Assembly: GCA_035528415.1 (NCBI GenBank)
Contig: DATKYQ010000002.1
Coordinates: 124,001 to 188,000 of the forward strand
Source of the DNA: DATKYQ01 sp035528415
GTDB taxonomy: Bacteria > Myxococcota > B64-G9
DNA: 64,000 nt
Direction of reading: 5' to 3'
A program made the translations under genes and the position numbers. Within the stretch, counting starts at the first letter, position 1, and the number at the start of each line of letters is the position of its first letter. The notes below the pieces were generated by a model. The model searched no databases. It had not been told where the DNA came from and worked only from the letters and a program-made list of their open reading frames with translations. Shown piece by piece: positions 17,264-25,645 of the stretch.

Positions 17264-19381
17264 TCATTGACTGCAATTGAATCGGGTGAAGCGGATGGTG
17301 TCTGCGGTGTCGCCCGGCTCGACGGTACCGACGAGTATGGCGGAGCGGTCGTCGAAACGGACGTGGAAGAGATCAGCCGGTGGGGGGGATGCGGTCAGCA
17401 GCTCTCCCGGCTCTCCCAGCCGGGTGCCGTTCTCAGTGACCTGGAGGTATTTGATCCGGCCGGGCTGGTCGTCTTCGTAGCCGTCCTGTTCCATCCAGGT
17501 CAGCAGGAAGACACCCCCCAGGTAGGAAATGCGCGGCCGGTAGGCCAGCGGCCGGTTGTAGGCCAGCTGGATGGGATCGGTCAGGGGCTTCCCGTCCTGG
17601 TCGAAGGACTGGAAGTGCAGGGTGGAGTAGTAGCTTCCGGCTCCCTGCGCGGACTGCCGCCAGACCACCGCGAAGCCTTGCCCGGTGGCCGCCATGGTTA
17701 CCTCGGAGCCCGCCTCGGCGAGCTGCCATACCGGCGCCTCCGCCAGTGGAAACTCGGTCCAGTACAATCCCTCGAAGCCGTAGATTTTGTTGCTCCAGGC
17801 CACCGCAAAACGATCCCGATGCCGGACGATGTCCATCTGTCCGCTGTCCGGAACCATCCAGGACACGTGATCCACCGGGCCCACCACCCCTCCATTGGAG
17901 GTCACCTCGGCGTGGTAGAGGCCGTCGTCCTCGCCATAGTTGTCATTTGCCCAGAACAAATCGAAGCCTCTTGGGGCCTTGAGGATCTGCGGCGTCATGG
18001 TGGGGTCCAGGTTGGTTTCGATGGTCTGGTTCTCGCCCACCGGCGAGCCTTCAAGATCGAACCGCTGGAAGCCTATCGACGCCCGGGTCATTTCGTAGAT
18101 CCAGGCCACTCCGTAACCGCTTCCGTCCGTGGCAACACACGGATTGGAGTCCCGCCCGTAGGAAACCGACAGGCTGGCGATCGGTCCCTGCGCTTGTCCG
18201 TCGCCGTCAATGAGGGCCACCCGGACGATGCCGTAGCGGTAGTAGGGAGAACCTTCGGGCTGGGTCCAGGCCAGCGCAGCCCTATCACCCAGGCTCGCCG
18301 ACCGCACCCCGCGGATCCAGCCGTCGCTCACCATTCCGCCGGGAACCGTCTCGGGCTCCAGGCTCTGGCAGGTCAGTCCACTCGGATCCCCCCGCCGCTC
18401 GATGCAGTTGCCGTTTTGGCAGGCGGCCTGGATGTGCTCGGTGTCGCAGTGGTTATGGGAGCAGACCTCACAGCCACCCAGGGCACAGGAGGTAATGCTG
18501 GTGCGCGGGTCGTCCACGTGAACGGCATGACAGCCGCAGGAACTCCGAATCAGCTTACAATCCCCGGACGATCCGCAGGTAAATGTGGGATCCAGGCATC
18601 CCTCGATGTGATCACAGGCGGAGGATCCGTCGTCGCAGACCAGGCCGCGGCATATCGCGGGCACACAGCGGCCGGTACCCAAATCGCAGCTCTCCAAGAA
18701 AGGGTCGCACTGGTGGTTCGAGCGGCAGAAGCCGTGTCCCACCGGTCCGTCGAAAAGCTCGAAGGTGATAGTCCCGGCCGCGCTCGCCTCCGGCAGCGGT
18801 TGTTCGAAGGGTGGCCATCCGTAGAAGACGTGCACCGGGTAAGTCCCCGCGGGCATGGGCGGTGTCAGAAAGGAGAGGGCGCAGGGAAGGTACCCGTCTT
18901 CGCCCATGTAACCTATCGGATGCACGAAAGTGTCTTCGCCGATCACCGCCCACCACTCCAGCGCCCCGATGTGAAACTCCCCTCCCTCGACCGTGAGCAG
19001 CGTGCCGCCCGTGGTCGGACCATGGTCCGGCCACAGGCGCAGCGGAGGCTGGCACTGCTCGGACCATCCCACGCAATTGCCCGACCTGCAGATCCAGTCC
19101 TGCGGACAGTCTTCGTCCCGCTCGCAGGGCGGGCACCAGCATATCCCGGTGGACAGACATATTCCCCCCGGGCACGGGCAGTCGCCGTGCGTCCAGCACG
19201 GAAGGGTCGTGGCTTCATCCCCGGATTCCTCAGACCGCAGGTCGCCTCGATCGCCGTCGTCCGAACCGTCGGGCACCCCACCATCGTCGGAATGCGGCGG
19301 GGTGACGCCCTGATGACAGGCAGTCAAGACGGCCAACCATAAGAACAGTGCGGGCCAAACAGGCCATGATCGCGCAAACAT
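17264..19381 (-). CDS. Cysteine-rich lipoprotein with propeller-like C-terminus
   Basis: A 705-residue protein. The signal peptide ends in a lipobox (VLTACHQG). An aspartate/glycine-rich linker leads into a cysteine-rich region (about residues 60-330) with CPCPGGICLSTGICWC and ERDEDCPQDWICRSGNC, an EGF/disulfide-knot-like pattern. The part between about 125 and 195 resembles an IPT/TIG beta sandwich (LRLWPDHGPTTGGTLLTVEGG). From about 340 on, repeated blades with 'AVAW', 'FDLFW' and 'VVWRQ' suggest a beta-propeller. The combination is seen in exported proteins of Myxococcota; the ligand is unknown. It shares the late-region style with the Stig1 protein at 25.6-30 kb. Confidence 0.7.
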   Translation of the reverse strand: MFARSWPVWPALFLWLAVLTACHQGVTPPHSDDGGVPDGSDDGDRGDLRSEESGDEATTLPCWTHGDCPCPGGICLSTGICWCPPCERDEDCPQDWICRSGNCVGWSEQCQPPLRLWPDHGPTTGGTLLTVEGGEFHIGALEWWAVIGEDTFVHPIGYMGEDGYLPCALSFLTPPMPAGTYPVHVFYGWPPFEQPLPEASAAGTITFELFDGPVGHGFCRSNHQCDPFLESCDLGTGRCVPAICRGLVCDDGSSACDHIEGCLDPTFTCGSSGDCKLIRSSCGCHAVHVDDPRTSITSCALGGCEVCSHNHCDTEHIQAACQNGNCIERRGDPSGLTCQSLEPETVPGGMVSDGWIRGVRSASLGDRAALAWTQPEGSPYYRYGIVRVALIDGDGQAQGPIASLSVSYGRDSNPCVATDGSGYGVAWIYEMTRASIGFQRFDLEGSPVGENQTIETNLDPTMTPQILKAPRGFDLFWANDNYGEDDGLYHAEVTSNGGVVGPVDHVSWMVPDSGQMDIVRHRDRFAVAWSNKIYGFEGLYWTEFPLAEAPVWQLAEAGSEVTMAATGQGFAVVWRQSAQGAGSYYSTLHFQSFDQDGKPLTDPIQLAYNRPLAYRPRISYLGGVFLLTWMEQDGYEDDQPGRIKYLQVTENGTRLGEPGELLTASPPPADLFHVRFDDRSAILVGTVEPGDTADTIRFTRFNCSQ

Positions 19382-19534
19382 GGACCGCTAACAAAGCATG
19401 AATTGTGCCAAGCTGGCCCCTGTTCGCATCCCATTTAAATTCAATGAGATACAAGTATCCGGTCAACCGCCCGATACCTGCAAACTGGTGAGTCTGCCCC
19501 CCTACATGGAGACTCCTCCCCCCTTCCCAATGCG

Positions 19535-19999
19535 CTATCTGCTTTGCTCGAAAAGTTTAGTGGCATCCTCTCTGCTCATGACTTTAGACTCAACGATGAG
19601 GTGTCCCCAGCCTCCACACTGAACGCCGACGTCGAAACAACCAGCTCTTTTGAAGCACAGTTCATTCGGATCGACACCGGCATACCAGAGCTCCTGAATT
19701 CCATAGATGGCCTGGCCGAGGATCGGCAGGAGATAAGCGCACACCTTGGAAGGTGCCATCTTGGTCAGCAGGTTTCCATCGCCTGAAAAATAGAACCGGC
19801 TTCCGGCTACATGCTTGCTGTTGCACCCCTTTGATTCGATTACCTCAAACACAATCGTTTTGCTTTTCATGTCAGGCGTCATCGCGAGGACTTTGGCGTT
19901 TCGTGGGTCCTTTTTGAATAGCTCCATTTCCTGGTCCGTGTAACCGAGATGGCTCTGCACGACATCCCATACCTGGTCTGGTAATTCGTTATTATTCAT
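19535..19999 (-). CDS. Small protein resembling TIGR04076 family, partner of the sigma gene
   Basis: A 154-residue cytosolic protein. The middle and end (IVFEVIESKGCNSKHVAGSR ... KVCAYLLPILGQAI ... FDVGVQCGGWGHLIVESKV) resemble the TIGR04076 family of unknown function, which is marked by K-G-x-C and by a hydrophobic 'CAFA/CAYL' stretch. The N-terminal 45 residues are a short helical extension. It starts 31 bp after the stop of the sigma factor gene on the same strand, so it is probably cotranscribed and controlled by it. Five cysteines invite a redox or metal role, but that is inference. Confidence 0.6.
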   Translation of the reverse strand: MNNNELPDQVWDVVQSHLGYTDQEMELFKKDPRNAKVLAMTPDMKSKTIVFEVIESKGCNSKHVAGSRFYFSGDGNLLTKMAPSKVCAYLLPILGQAIYGIQELWYAGVDPNELCFKRAGCFDVGVQCGGWGHLIVESKVMSREDATKLFEQSR

Positions 20000-20030
20000 T
20001 TCGATTTCTCCTCCCTTGCTCGAGTATTCT

Positions 20031-20858
20031 TCATGTAACTGGGTTTACAATGTTTTGTATCTTCTTCAGAACGGAATCCGACACTATATAAGTTGGATGA
20101 GAGCGGTACAGATTGGCTATGCGCTTGAAATCATCCAGATCCTTCTCCTGCCCGGACAGTTCAGTGTCGCCGGGCTCCTGGGCTGGATGATCGGCAAACA
20201 TCAACTTATCTGGATCGAGCTTTCTCGACTGGATGGCCTTGTACGCCTGTCGCTCACATTTACACGGGTTGGTTCCTTTCACCAAACCACAATTCTTCGA
20301 CATGGCTTCACGCAGTTGCTTGCGTGCCCGGGAAAATTTTTTGCGATAGGCGGCCGGGCTGATCTGAAGGATAGCTGCGCCCTCCTCGCCGGACACGCCG
20401 ACAACCTCTCCAAGCACGTAGGCAATGCGGTGCTTTCGGTCTAAGCAAAGTAACAGCATCTGCATACAGCGAATCTTCATTTCCTTTACGAGCACTTTCT
20501 CTTCGACATTTGTTTCCGGCAAACCCTCGGTCAGCGAAGTCGATTTGACGATCCGTTCTTCGCAGGACTGAAAAGACAGATTTTGTCGCTCGGCTCGCCT
20601 CTTTCGGGTGGTCAGCAGGTGGTTACAGGCTATTCGGTATACCCAGGTTGTAAAAGCGCTTTCGAGGCGGAAGCAGCCCAGGTTGGTTATGATCTTGATC
20701 AGTATTTCCTGGGTGGCATCCTCGGCATCCGCTGGGTTGTACAACATGCGGATCGACAGGCCATAAATACGGTTCTGGATGCTCTTTACCAGAGCTTCCA
20801 AGGCATTCTTGTCGCCATCTCGCGCTTTGATTACCAGTTTCTCGTTATTAGGGTCCAT
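20031..20858 (-). CDS. ECF-type sigma factor with C-terminal cysteine-containing extension
   Basis: A 275-residue RNA polymerase sigma factor of the ECF group. Region 2 is clear (YGLSIRMLYNPADAEDATQEILIKI...AFTTWVYRIACNHLL) and region 4 follows (LLCLDRKHRIAYVLGEVVGVSGEEGAAIL...KKFSRARKQL). After region 4 comes an extension of about 85 residues opening with KNCGLVKGTNPCKCERQ, a cysteine motif I have seen in related sigma factors; it may sense a signal without a separate anti-sigma factor. The start at 20858 follows a GAGGCAGTCAAGAGAG stretch; a GTG 9 codons upstream is possible. The small TIGR04076-like gene follows 31 bp downstream. No anti-sigma gene adjoins. Confidence 0.85.
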   Translation of the reverse strand: MDPNNEKLVIKARDGDKNALEALVKSIQNRIYGLSIRMLYNPADAEDATQEILIKIITNLGCFRLESAFTTWVYRIACNHLLTTRKRRAERQNLSFQSCEERIVKSTSLTEGLPETNVEEKVLVKEMKIRCMQMLLLCLDRKHRIAYVLGEVVGVSGEEGAAILQISPAAYRKKFSRARKQLREAMSKNCGLVKGTNPCKCERQAYKAIQSRKLDPDKLMFADHPAQEPGDTELSGQEKDLDDFKRIANLYRSHPTYIVSDSVLKKIQNIVNPVT

Positions 20859-20957
20859 GCTCTCTTGACTGCCTCCACAAGCCAACTGATGAATTCCATT
20901 TGTCTTCTGGTTATTAGACTACTTTCAGCCCGGTTTGTGACCAAAAAAGGATGGTAA

Positions 20958-21245
20958 AGTTCAAAGCACGCAAAGTTAGGAGCGCGGCGGCGGAATGTAG
21001 AAGAGGTGAGCTGGTATCGAAGCCGGAACATCCTCACGGAACCCTTGGACAAGGTAGTTGCTGCGGCTAAAACACCTCCCATCTCTCCGCACAGCTTTCG
21101 CAGAACATGGGAGAACATTCTTCGCCGGGCTATCGCTGGATGGCGCACAGACAAGGCGCAGGCGATATACGCCACGGTGGCTCGCGGGGAACGCGACGCC
21201 GCGGCCGATGCGGTGGTCAGACTCGTGATGGGGTCGAGAGGATGA
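20958..21245 (+). pseudogene. Remnant of a tyrosine recombinase/integrase
   Basis: The frame from 20958 to 21245 ends in about 80 residues that match the C-terminal part of tyrosine recombinases: an H-x-x-R motif in ISPHSFRRTWEN and a tail AIYATVARGERDAAADAVV of the type usually carrying the catalytic tyrosine. The catalytic N-terminal half, with the first conserved arginine, is missing and a stop lies just upstream at 20955, so this is a fragment. It indicates past activity of an integrative element about 2.7 kb from the tRNA pair. Confidence 0.45.
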
Positions 21246-21659
21246 AGGAGCATCCGATGGGTAGATATTCAGTGTGCGCGTGGTGTTGTCATTATACCAG
21301 AATCTTCGCAATTGACGGCCAGTGCCGTCGATCGACTTCTTTGCAGATGATTCGTTACCCATCACGTTCAGACAGCCTTTCTCGCTGCTTTTTATGTCGT
21401 CTGAGAAATTGGACAGGACGGGATCGACAATCCGGGGCCTTGCTAAAAACCTTGGCGTGTGCTAACACCCCACATTGGAATTCAAAGGTAAGGATTGTGC
21501 AGTTGAAAGTGTGTTTTATTTTCCATCCTCGGGGAATGGGAGAAAAACCCTCGCATTCAGGCGCCCCTCGAATCCCCCGCCTTTAGGCGGGGGTGGCTGC
21601 ACCCCTCAATTTTCCTATAAGTGGCGAATCGGCACACACAGACAGGGAAGGAAGCTGAG
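21246..21659. other. Gene-free stretch of 414 bp
   Basis: No convincing coding frame is seen between the integrase remnant and the cysteine-rich lipoprotein gene. The only structured element is the hairpin at 21574-21593. The left part could be further decayed mobile-element DNA. Confidence 0.5.
21574..21593. repeat. Perfect GC-rich hairpin (REP/IS200-like)
   Basis: CCCCCGCC-TTTA-GGCGGGGG is a perfect 8-bp stem with a 4-nt loop, extendable to 9 bp with 2 nt. There is no T-tract, so a terminator is unlikely. The shape resembles hairpins bordering IS200/IS605-type elements or REP sequences. No transposase is seen next to it. Confidence 0.45.
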
Positions 21660-23519
21660 ATGTTCAGTCAAGAGAACCGCGTGGCCCTGTTGTGCAGGGT
21701 CCGTAGTGCATTGCTTGCAGCCATGTCCCTGCTGTGCCTGGGAATCCTGCTACTGTCATGTTCATCCGGGAAGGAGTGCACCTACGACACGGATTGCCCG
21801 GGAAAGAAGAGTTGCATCGGCGGAAAATGCGTTACCCACTATCCCCAGGATTGCCCGGACCGTGAATGCGCCGAGGGTTTCTTCTGCATCGACGATACAT
21901 GCGTCGAGTCGGCCTGCATCGAGGTGAACTGCCCGGAAGGCGAGGCCTGCGCCGGAGGGCATTGCTATCCAAAGGACTGTGAACTGAGGACCTGTCCCGG
22001 GCTCGGCGAGGTGTGCATAGATGAAGATTGCCTGCCCGCAGATTGTATGGACATCGAGTGCCCCCAGGGTCAGCGCTGTGCCGTTGGGAATTGTTATCCA
22101 GTCGACTGCGAGACAAAGAACTGCCCCGGGTACGGAGCGGTGTGCATCGACGAGGAGTGTACGCAACGGACGTGCGTGGGCGTCACCTGCCCGGAGGGCC
22201 AGCGCTGCGCCAACGGCTACTGTTACCCTGAGAATTGCACCGAGCTCGGTTGTTTCGGAGAGGGCGAGGTGTGCGTCGACGGTGTGTGCCAGAGGATATC
22301 GTGCTTGGGGGTCGATTGTCCGGAAGGCTACCGGTGCGCAAACGGCTGGTGCTACCCCGCGGATTGCGCCGGGGAGGACTGCTCGGATTTCGGGGAGGTG
22401 TGTTACGAGGGGAAGTGCGTTCCGGCCGATTGTGCGGGGGTCGTGTGTCCCGCTGGACAGCGTTGCGCTCACGGCGGATGCTTCCCGGAGAAGTGTGAGG
22501 ATCTGACGTGTGAGGCCGACGAGGTTTGCTATGCCGGCCAATGCGTGAACTGGAACTGCGTGGGGATCAATTGCCCGGCCGAGTATAACTGCGTCGATGG
22601 CGAGTGTCTTCAGGTAAACTGCCCCGAGCCTTGCACAATGGACAACCAGTGTGATACCGCGGGCTGCGGCGGTGTCGAGATGACCTGCCTGTTCGACGTG
22701 GGATTGGGCTCGGCGGCCTGGGGTGCGCAGGGCCGAGCCTGTTCGGACGACGACGCATGCACTATCGATGACACCTGCGATCAGGGGCTCTGCGTGGGAA
22801 CCGGGTTGGTATGCGACGACCCGCCGGACGCTGTTTGCGCCACAGCCAGCACCCGGCAATACTGGACATCACCGGGCTCTTGCAGCAACGGAGTCTGCAG
22901 CTATACAGATCACTTTGAAGACTGCGCCTTCGGCTGCGCCGGCGGGGCCTGCAACGGCTGCACCCCCAACTGCACGGGCAAGGAATGCGGTCCTGATGGC
23001 TGCGGAGGCTCCTGCGGCAACTGCGGCTCAGGCGAGACCTGCAACGGCTCCGGTCATTGTGTAGAGGTTTGCCATGATAATGATCTGGATGGGTATGGAA
23101 ACCCAGGTGATTCCTCTTGCCCCAACGGAGCACAAACTGATTGCTGTGATTCGGATCCGGATGCATTTCCGGGCCAGACCAGCTACTTCGACTCAACCAA
23201 CCAATGCGGAACCTGGGACTACGACTGCAATGGCACCGACGACAAGAAAGACAACGCCTGCCAGATATTCATGAACTGTAGCTGCTCGGATCCTGTCACC
23301 TGCTATACCAACTCATCTTGCAGCGGGGTGGATGACGACCACTCATATTTCCTCAGCAAGAGCGACAGCGGTTACTACTGGCAGGCATGTGGAGAGACGA
23401 CCCCGTTCCAGGCCTGGTACTATGTGGGATACAAGTGGATCGTTCGATCAGGCTCATGTGAGTACTACAGTCCTGTCTACTACTGCCAGCAAGCCAGCCG
23501 CCACTGCACGTGCAGGTGA
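21660..23519 (+). CDS. Cysteine-rich lipoprotein with about seven 43-residue modules
   Basis: A 619-residue exported protein. The start at 21660 follows GGGAAGGAAG; a frame extends 13 codons further up but lacks a ribosome site. A lipobox (LLLSCSSG) ends the signal peptide. Residues 40-330 hold about seven modules of 42-44 residues, each with the pattern D/N-C-x4-CP-x-G-x2-CA-x-G-x-CYP-x-DC-x4-C-x-G-x-VC-x-C, about eight cysteines per unit. A second region (about 330-470) has more disulfide-rich segments including CGPDGCGGSCGNC. The final 110 residues look like a thrombospondin-type-3/Ca-binding start (DLDGYGNPGD) followed by a compact cysteine domain. Function unknown; probably surface-exposed. 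Confidence 0.75.
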   Translation: MFSQENRVALLCRVRSALLAAMSLLCLGILLLSCSSGKECTYDTDCPGKKSCIGGKCVTHYPQDCPDRECAEGFFCIDDTCVESACIEVNCPEGEACAGGHCYPKDCELRTCPGLGEVCIDEDCLPADCMDIECPQGQRCAVGNCYPVDCETKNCPGYGAVCIDEECTQRTCVGVTCPEGQRCANGYCYPENCTELGCFGEGEVCVDGVCQRISCLGVDCPEGYRCANGWCYPADCAGEDCSDFGEVCYEGKCVPADCAGVVCPAGQRCAHGGCFPEKCEDLTCEADEVCYAGQCVNWNCVGINCPAEYNCVDGECLQVNCPEPCTMDNQCDTAGCGGVEMTCLFDVGLGSAAWGAQGRACSDDDACTIDDTCDQGLCVGTGLVCDDPPDAVCATASTRQYWTSPGSCSNGVCSYTDHFEDCAFGCAGGACNGCTPNCTGKECGPDGCGGSCGNCGSGETCNGSGHCVEVCHDNDLDGYGNPGDSSCPNGAQTDCCDSDPDAFPGQTSYFDSTNQCGTWDYDCNGTDDKKDNACQIFMNCSCSDPVTCYTNSSCSGVDDDHSYFLSKSDSGYYWQACGETTPFQAWYYVGYKWIVRSGSCEYYSPVYYCQQASRHCTCR

Positions 23520-23863
23520 ATGCTCTTCAGGTTGGGGCCTACAATTGAGGGGAAACAGGGTCAGACCCCGACACTTGACACTAACGAGAATGAAAGTGAA
23601 AACTCGATTACGCGTGTTCTCTGAACCTATTCATGACGGCCAGAACGCAGGCGACCGGTACCAGGGCTTCCTGTACCAGGACCAGCTCAACCCGGTTGCC
23701 GAGGGTATTGGTAACTCGCCAACAGGCTGGAATCATGTGCGGATGGAATATTGTCGAGGGACTGGTACACCCGCTGGTACACCCGACCCGTTTTGACCCC
23801 CTGGACAGTAACTTCTTTCGGTCCGGCGGAATCGTGAGAGGTGCCCTAAGTGAACATTTTGAC
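23520..23863. other. Non-coding stretch before the tRNA genes
   Basis: No coding frame here is supported. The sequence includes a near-palindrome GGGTCAGACCC at about 23556-23566 and a short direct repeat GGTACACCCG at about 23765 and 23777. These are the only features I see; they may be scars of mobile DNA. Confidence 0.4.
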
Positions 23864-23892
23864 TTGACAAGTCTCACTGCTTGCGCCACATT
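23864..23892 (+). promoter_or_regulatory. Candidate promoter for the tRNA genes
   Basis: A perfect TTGACA (23864-23869) is followed at 17 bp by a poor -10 (CACATT, 23887-23892), 11 bp before the tRNA-Gly gene. Confidence 0.35.
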
Positions 23893-23903
23893 GTTCCGGC
23901 TGT

Positions 23904-23976
23904 GCGGGTGTAACTCAGTGGCTAGAGTGCAACCTTGCCAAGGTTGAGGTCGAGGGTTCAAATCCCTTCACCCGCT
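23904..23976 (+). tRNA. tRNA-Gly (anticodon GCC)
   Basis: A 73-nt cloverleaf: acceptor GCGGGTG pairs with CACCCGC, the anticodon arm is CAACC-TTGCCAA-GGTTG giving GCC, and the T arm contains GGTTCAAATCC. The 3' CCA is not encoded. It reads glycine codons GGC/GGU and lies 6 bp ahead of tRNA-Cys, probably in one transcript. Confidence 0.95.
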
Positions 23977-23982
23977 TTTTTC

Positions 23983-24053
23983 GGCGCCATGGCCAAGTGG
24001 TAAGGCAGAGGTTTGCAAAACCTTCATCCTCGGTTCAAATCCGGGTGGCGCCT
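23983..24053 (+). tRNA. tRNA-Cys (anticodon GCA)
   Basis: A 71-nt cloverleaf: acceptor GGCGCCA pairs with TGGCGCC, discriminator base is T as expected for cysteine, the anticodon loop TTTGCAAA gives GCA, and the T loop is GGTTCAAATCC. The 3' CCA is not encoded. The cysteine tRNA sits within a region whose neighbours are extremely cysteine-rich proteins, which may be chance. Confidence 0.95.
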
Positions 24054-24131
24054 TATTCAGATACAGACCGTCTTGGCTGAGTCGGTCCATATGTTTTCTG
24101 AGGAAGATCGCTTCTTGAGAGAGGCTTTTGT

Positions 24132-24707
24132 TTGTGCCCGCGGCGTAAGAAAAAGAGTGTCATGATCGTCGACGACGATCGGGGACGGCGCCAGAAGCTC
24201 TACGCGGTCCTCAGGCTCACGGGCTTCGATCTGTTTTCGGCAACCTCGGGCACCGAGGCCATGAGCAAGCTGCCCCGGGAGAAACCGCAGCTTATTGTGG
24301 TCAACATGTTCTCGGTAGCCGTCAGCGGCCTCGATTTCCTGAAAGAGCTTCGAACCTACGGCATGGGGCAGAAGATTACCGTGATCGGAATGGTGGCCGA
24401 AGAAAGCGGCGATAGTAAGCGCGTCACCAGCGCCGGAGCGGATGACCTGCTCGATGAGAATTTTGCTCCTTACAGGCTGGTCGAACTGGTGTCCAAGCAC
24501 ATGGGAATCGACAAGATCGAAATCCGTCAGGATCAGTTCGAGAAGCGCCGGGAGATCGTCGAGGAATTGGCGGAAAGCTACCGCGAGCGCCGGCGCAAGG
24601 CGAAAAAGGGTGGGGTGTCACCCGCAGTGCAGCTGTTTCTTCCCGACGGGAAAGATTTAGGGACTCTCCTGCTCACCGATGACGCCGGTAAGCACCGCCG
24701 GGCCTGA
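24132..24707 (+). CDS. Degenerate (pseudo-) receiver-domain protein
   Basis: A 191-residue protein with a CheY-like receiver fold (SVMIVDDD...GFDLFSATSGTEAM...LIVVNMFS...SGLDFLKELR...GADDLLDENF). The acidic pocket (VDDD) is intact, but the phosphoacceptor aspartate is replaced by asparagine (VVNMF), the conserved threonine/serine region reads IGMVAEES and the conserved lysine before the final helix is gone. It is therefore probably phosphorylation-independent. The C-terminal 60 residues are a basic, lysine/arginine-rich helix and tail with no output domain I recognise. The TTG start follows GAGAGG by 8 nt; an internal ATG at 24162 is the alternative. Confidence 0.7.
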   Translation: MCPRRKKKSVMIVDDDRGRRQKLYAVLRLTGFDLFSATSGTEAMSKLPREKPQLIVVNMFSVAVSGLDFLKELRTYGMGQKITVIGMVAEESGDSKRVTSAGADDLLDENFAPYRLVELVSKHMGIDKIEIRQDQFEKRREIVEELAESYRERRRKAKKGGVSPAVQLFLPDGKDLGTLLLTDDAGKHRRA

Positions 24708-24712
24708 GCGCT

Positions 24713-25024
24713 TCAGTGGTGCGTGCGCTGATTGACCACCGCGAAAGCGTGCCGTCGCCGCGCCCGACGTACAGCCATCAGGAAACCATCGAAGTATGCG
24801 GCCGCGTCGAAGTGGTCGTCACGCGTGCCATAGCCGTTGGCTTGTTCACCGAGCCACTCGGCCGACGGCTTGCCGAAGATATCGCTCAGGCCGACGTCGT
24901 CGGGTTGCAGAAGCGACATTGACTGGATATCGTTCAGGTGGGCCTTTCCCGCCCAGGCGTCGCCGTCGGCCTCTCCCAGCATGAAGCTCCCTTCGTAGTC
25001 ACGGTAGGCCTTCTCGATGCTCAT
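24713..25024 (-). CDS. Small protein of unknown function, partner of the RHH-like gene
   Basis: A 103-residue protein with an AGGAGG site before the ATG at 25024. It is acidic in the middle, with aromatic-rich helices (DHFDAAAYFDGFLMAVRRARRR) near the C-terminus. No domain recognised. It starts 21 bp after the stop of the ribbon-helix-helix-like gene on the same strand, so the two form an operon. Confidence 0.6.
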   Translation of the reverse strand: MSIEKAYRDYEGSFMLGEADGDAWAGKAHLNDIQSMSLLQPDDVGLSDIFGKPSAEWLGEQANGYGTRDDHFDAAAYFDGFLMAVRRARRRHAFAVVNQRTHH

Positions 25025-25045
25025 GGTTCCCTCCTCCTTTTCTCT

Positions 25046-25501
25046 TTACAGGTTCTTCTCAACGACTTCCCATAGAATGCGCACAATGTGAGCCCAGCCC
25101 TCGATCAAGCTCGACTCCCTGAATCCGGTTGACCCGCGCAGGCGTGCAAGCATTGCCGCAAGTTGGTCGGGCGGCGCGCCGCGCAATGACTCCACGCGCC
25201 GCTCGCGGCCTGCAAGCCCCAGTTCGCGCAAGCGGGCGTAAGGTGCCTCGTGCTCCACCCAATCCCGGCCGGCTGATATGCCTTCCCGGAACCAACGATC
25301 GACGGATTCTTCCTTCTCTTCTCGTAACCTCGTAAGCAAGGCCTCCATACGCGCCAGACTGGCCGGCAGATCGAGCAGGCGATTGACCTCGCGGCTCAAT
25401 GCTGCCTGGCAAACCCTTGAAAGATTGATTGATTTTCTTACGCGCGGATCGGTGATACGTTCCTTGAGATCGTTCGGAATGGAAATAGTTATTCTTGGCA
25501 T
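25046..25501 (-). CDS. Ribbon-helix-helix-like regulator or antitoxin-type protein
   Basis: A 151-residue protein. The N-terminus (MPRITISIPNDLKERI ... INLSRVCQAALSREVNRL) has the look of a ribbon-helix-helix DNA-binding fold as in CcdA/CopG-type antitoxins. The C-terminal 100 residues are helical and extend beyond a normal antitoxin; no toxin domain is recognised. A TATAAT on the minus strand at 25513-25518 lies 11 nt before the ATG, with no Shine-Dalgarno and no good -35, in a strongly AT-rich stretch (25505-25540). The partner gene follows 21 bp downstream. Confidence 0.6.
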   Translation of the reverse strand: MPRITISIPNDLKERITDPRVRKSINLSRVCQAALSREVNRLLDLPASLARMEALLTRLREEKEESVDRWFREGISAGRDWVEHEAPYARLRELGLAGRERRVESLRGAPPDQLAAMLARLRGSTGFRESSLIEGWAHIVRILWEVVEKNL

Positions 25502-25645
25502 GGCAATACATAATTATAGTCAGTAATATACATATAATGGCCCGGCAGGGTTGTCAATTTTTTGGCCGGGCCGAAAACTTATGAAAGGTGTTGCAGGGGG
25601 ACTCGTATGGGCGCCGGTTGGGTCCGACCGTACGGAGGACTCTCG

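Noticed and set aside
17252..19342. Antisense 696-residue frame opposite the cysteine-rich lipoprotein
   Set aside because: It lacks a ribosome site and has low-complexity, domainless translation. The opposite strand has a signal peptide, lipobox and repeated cysteine pattern. It is a GC-bias shadow.
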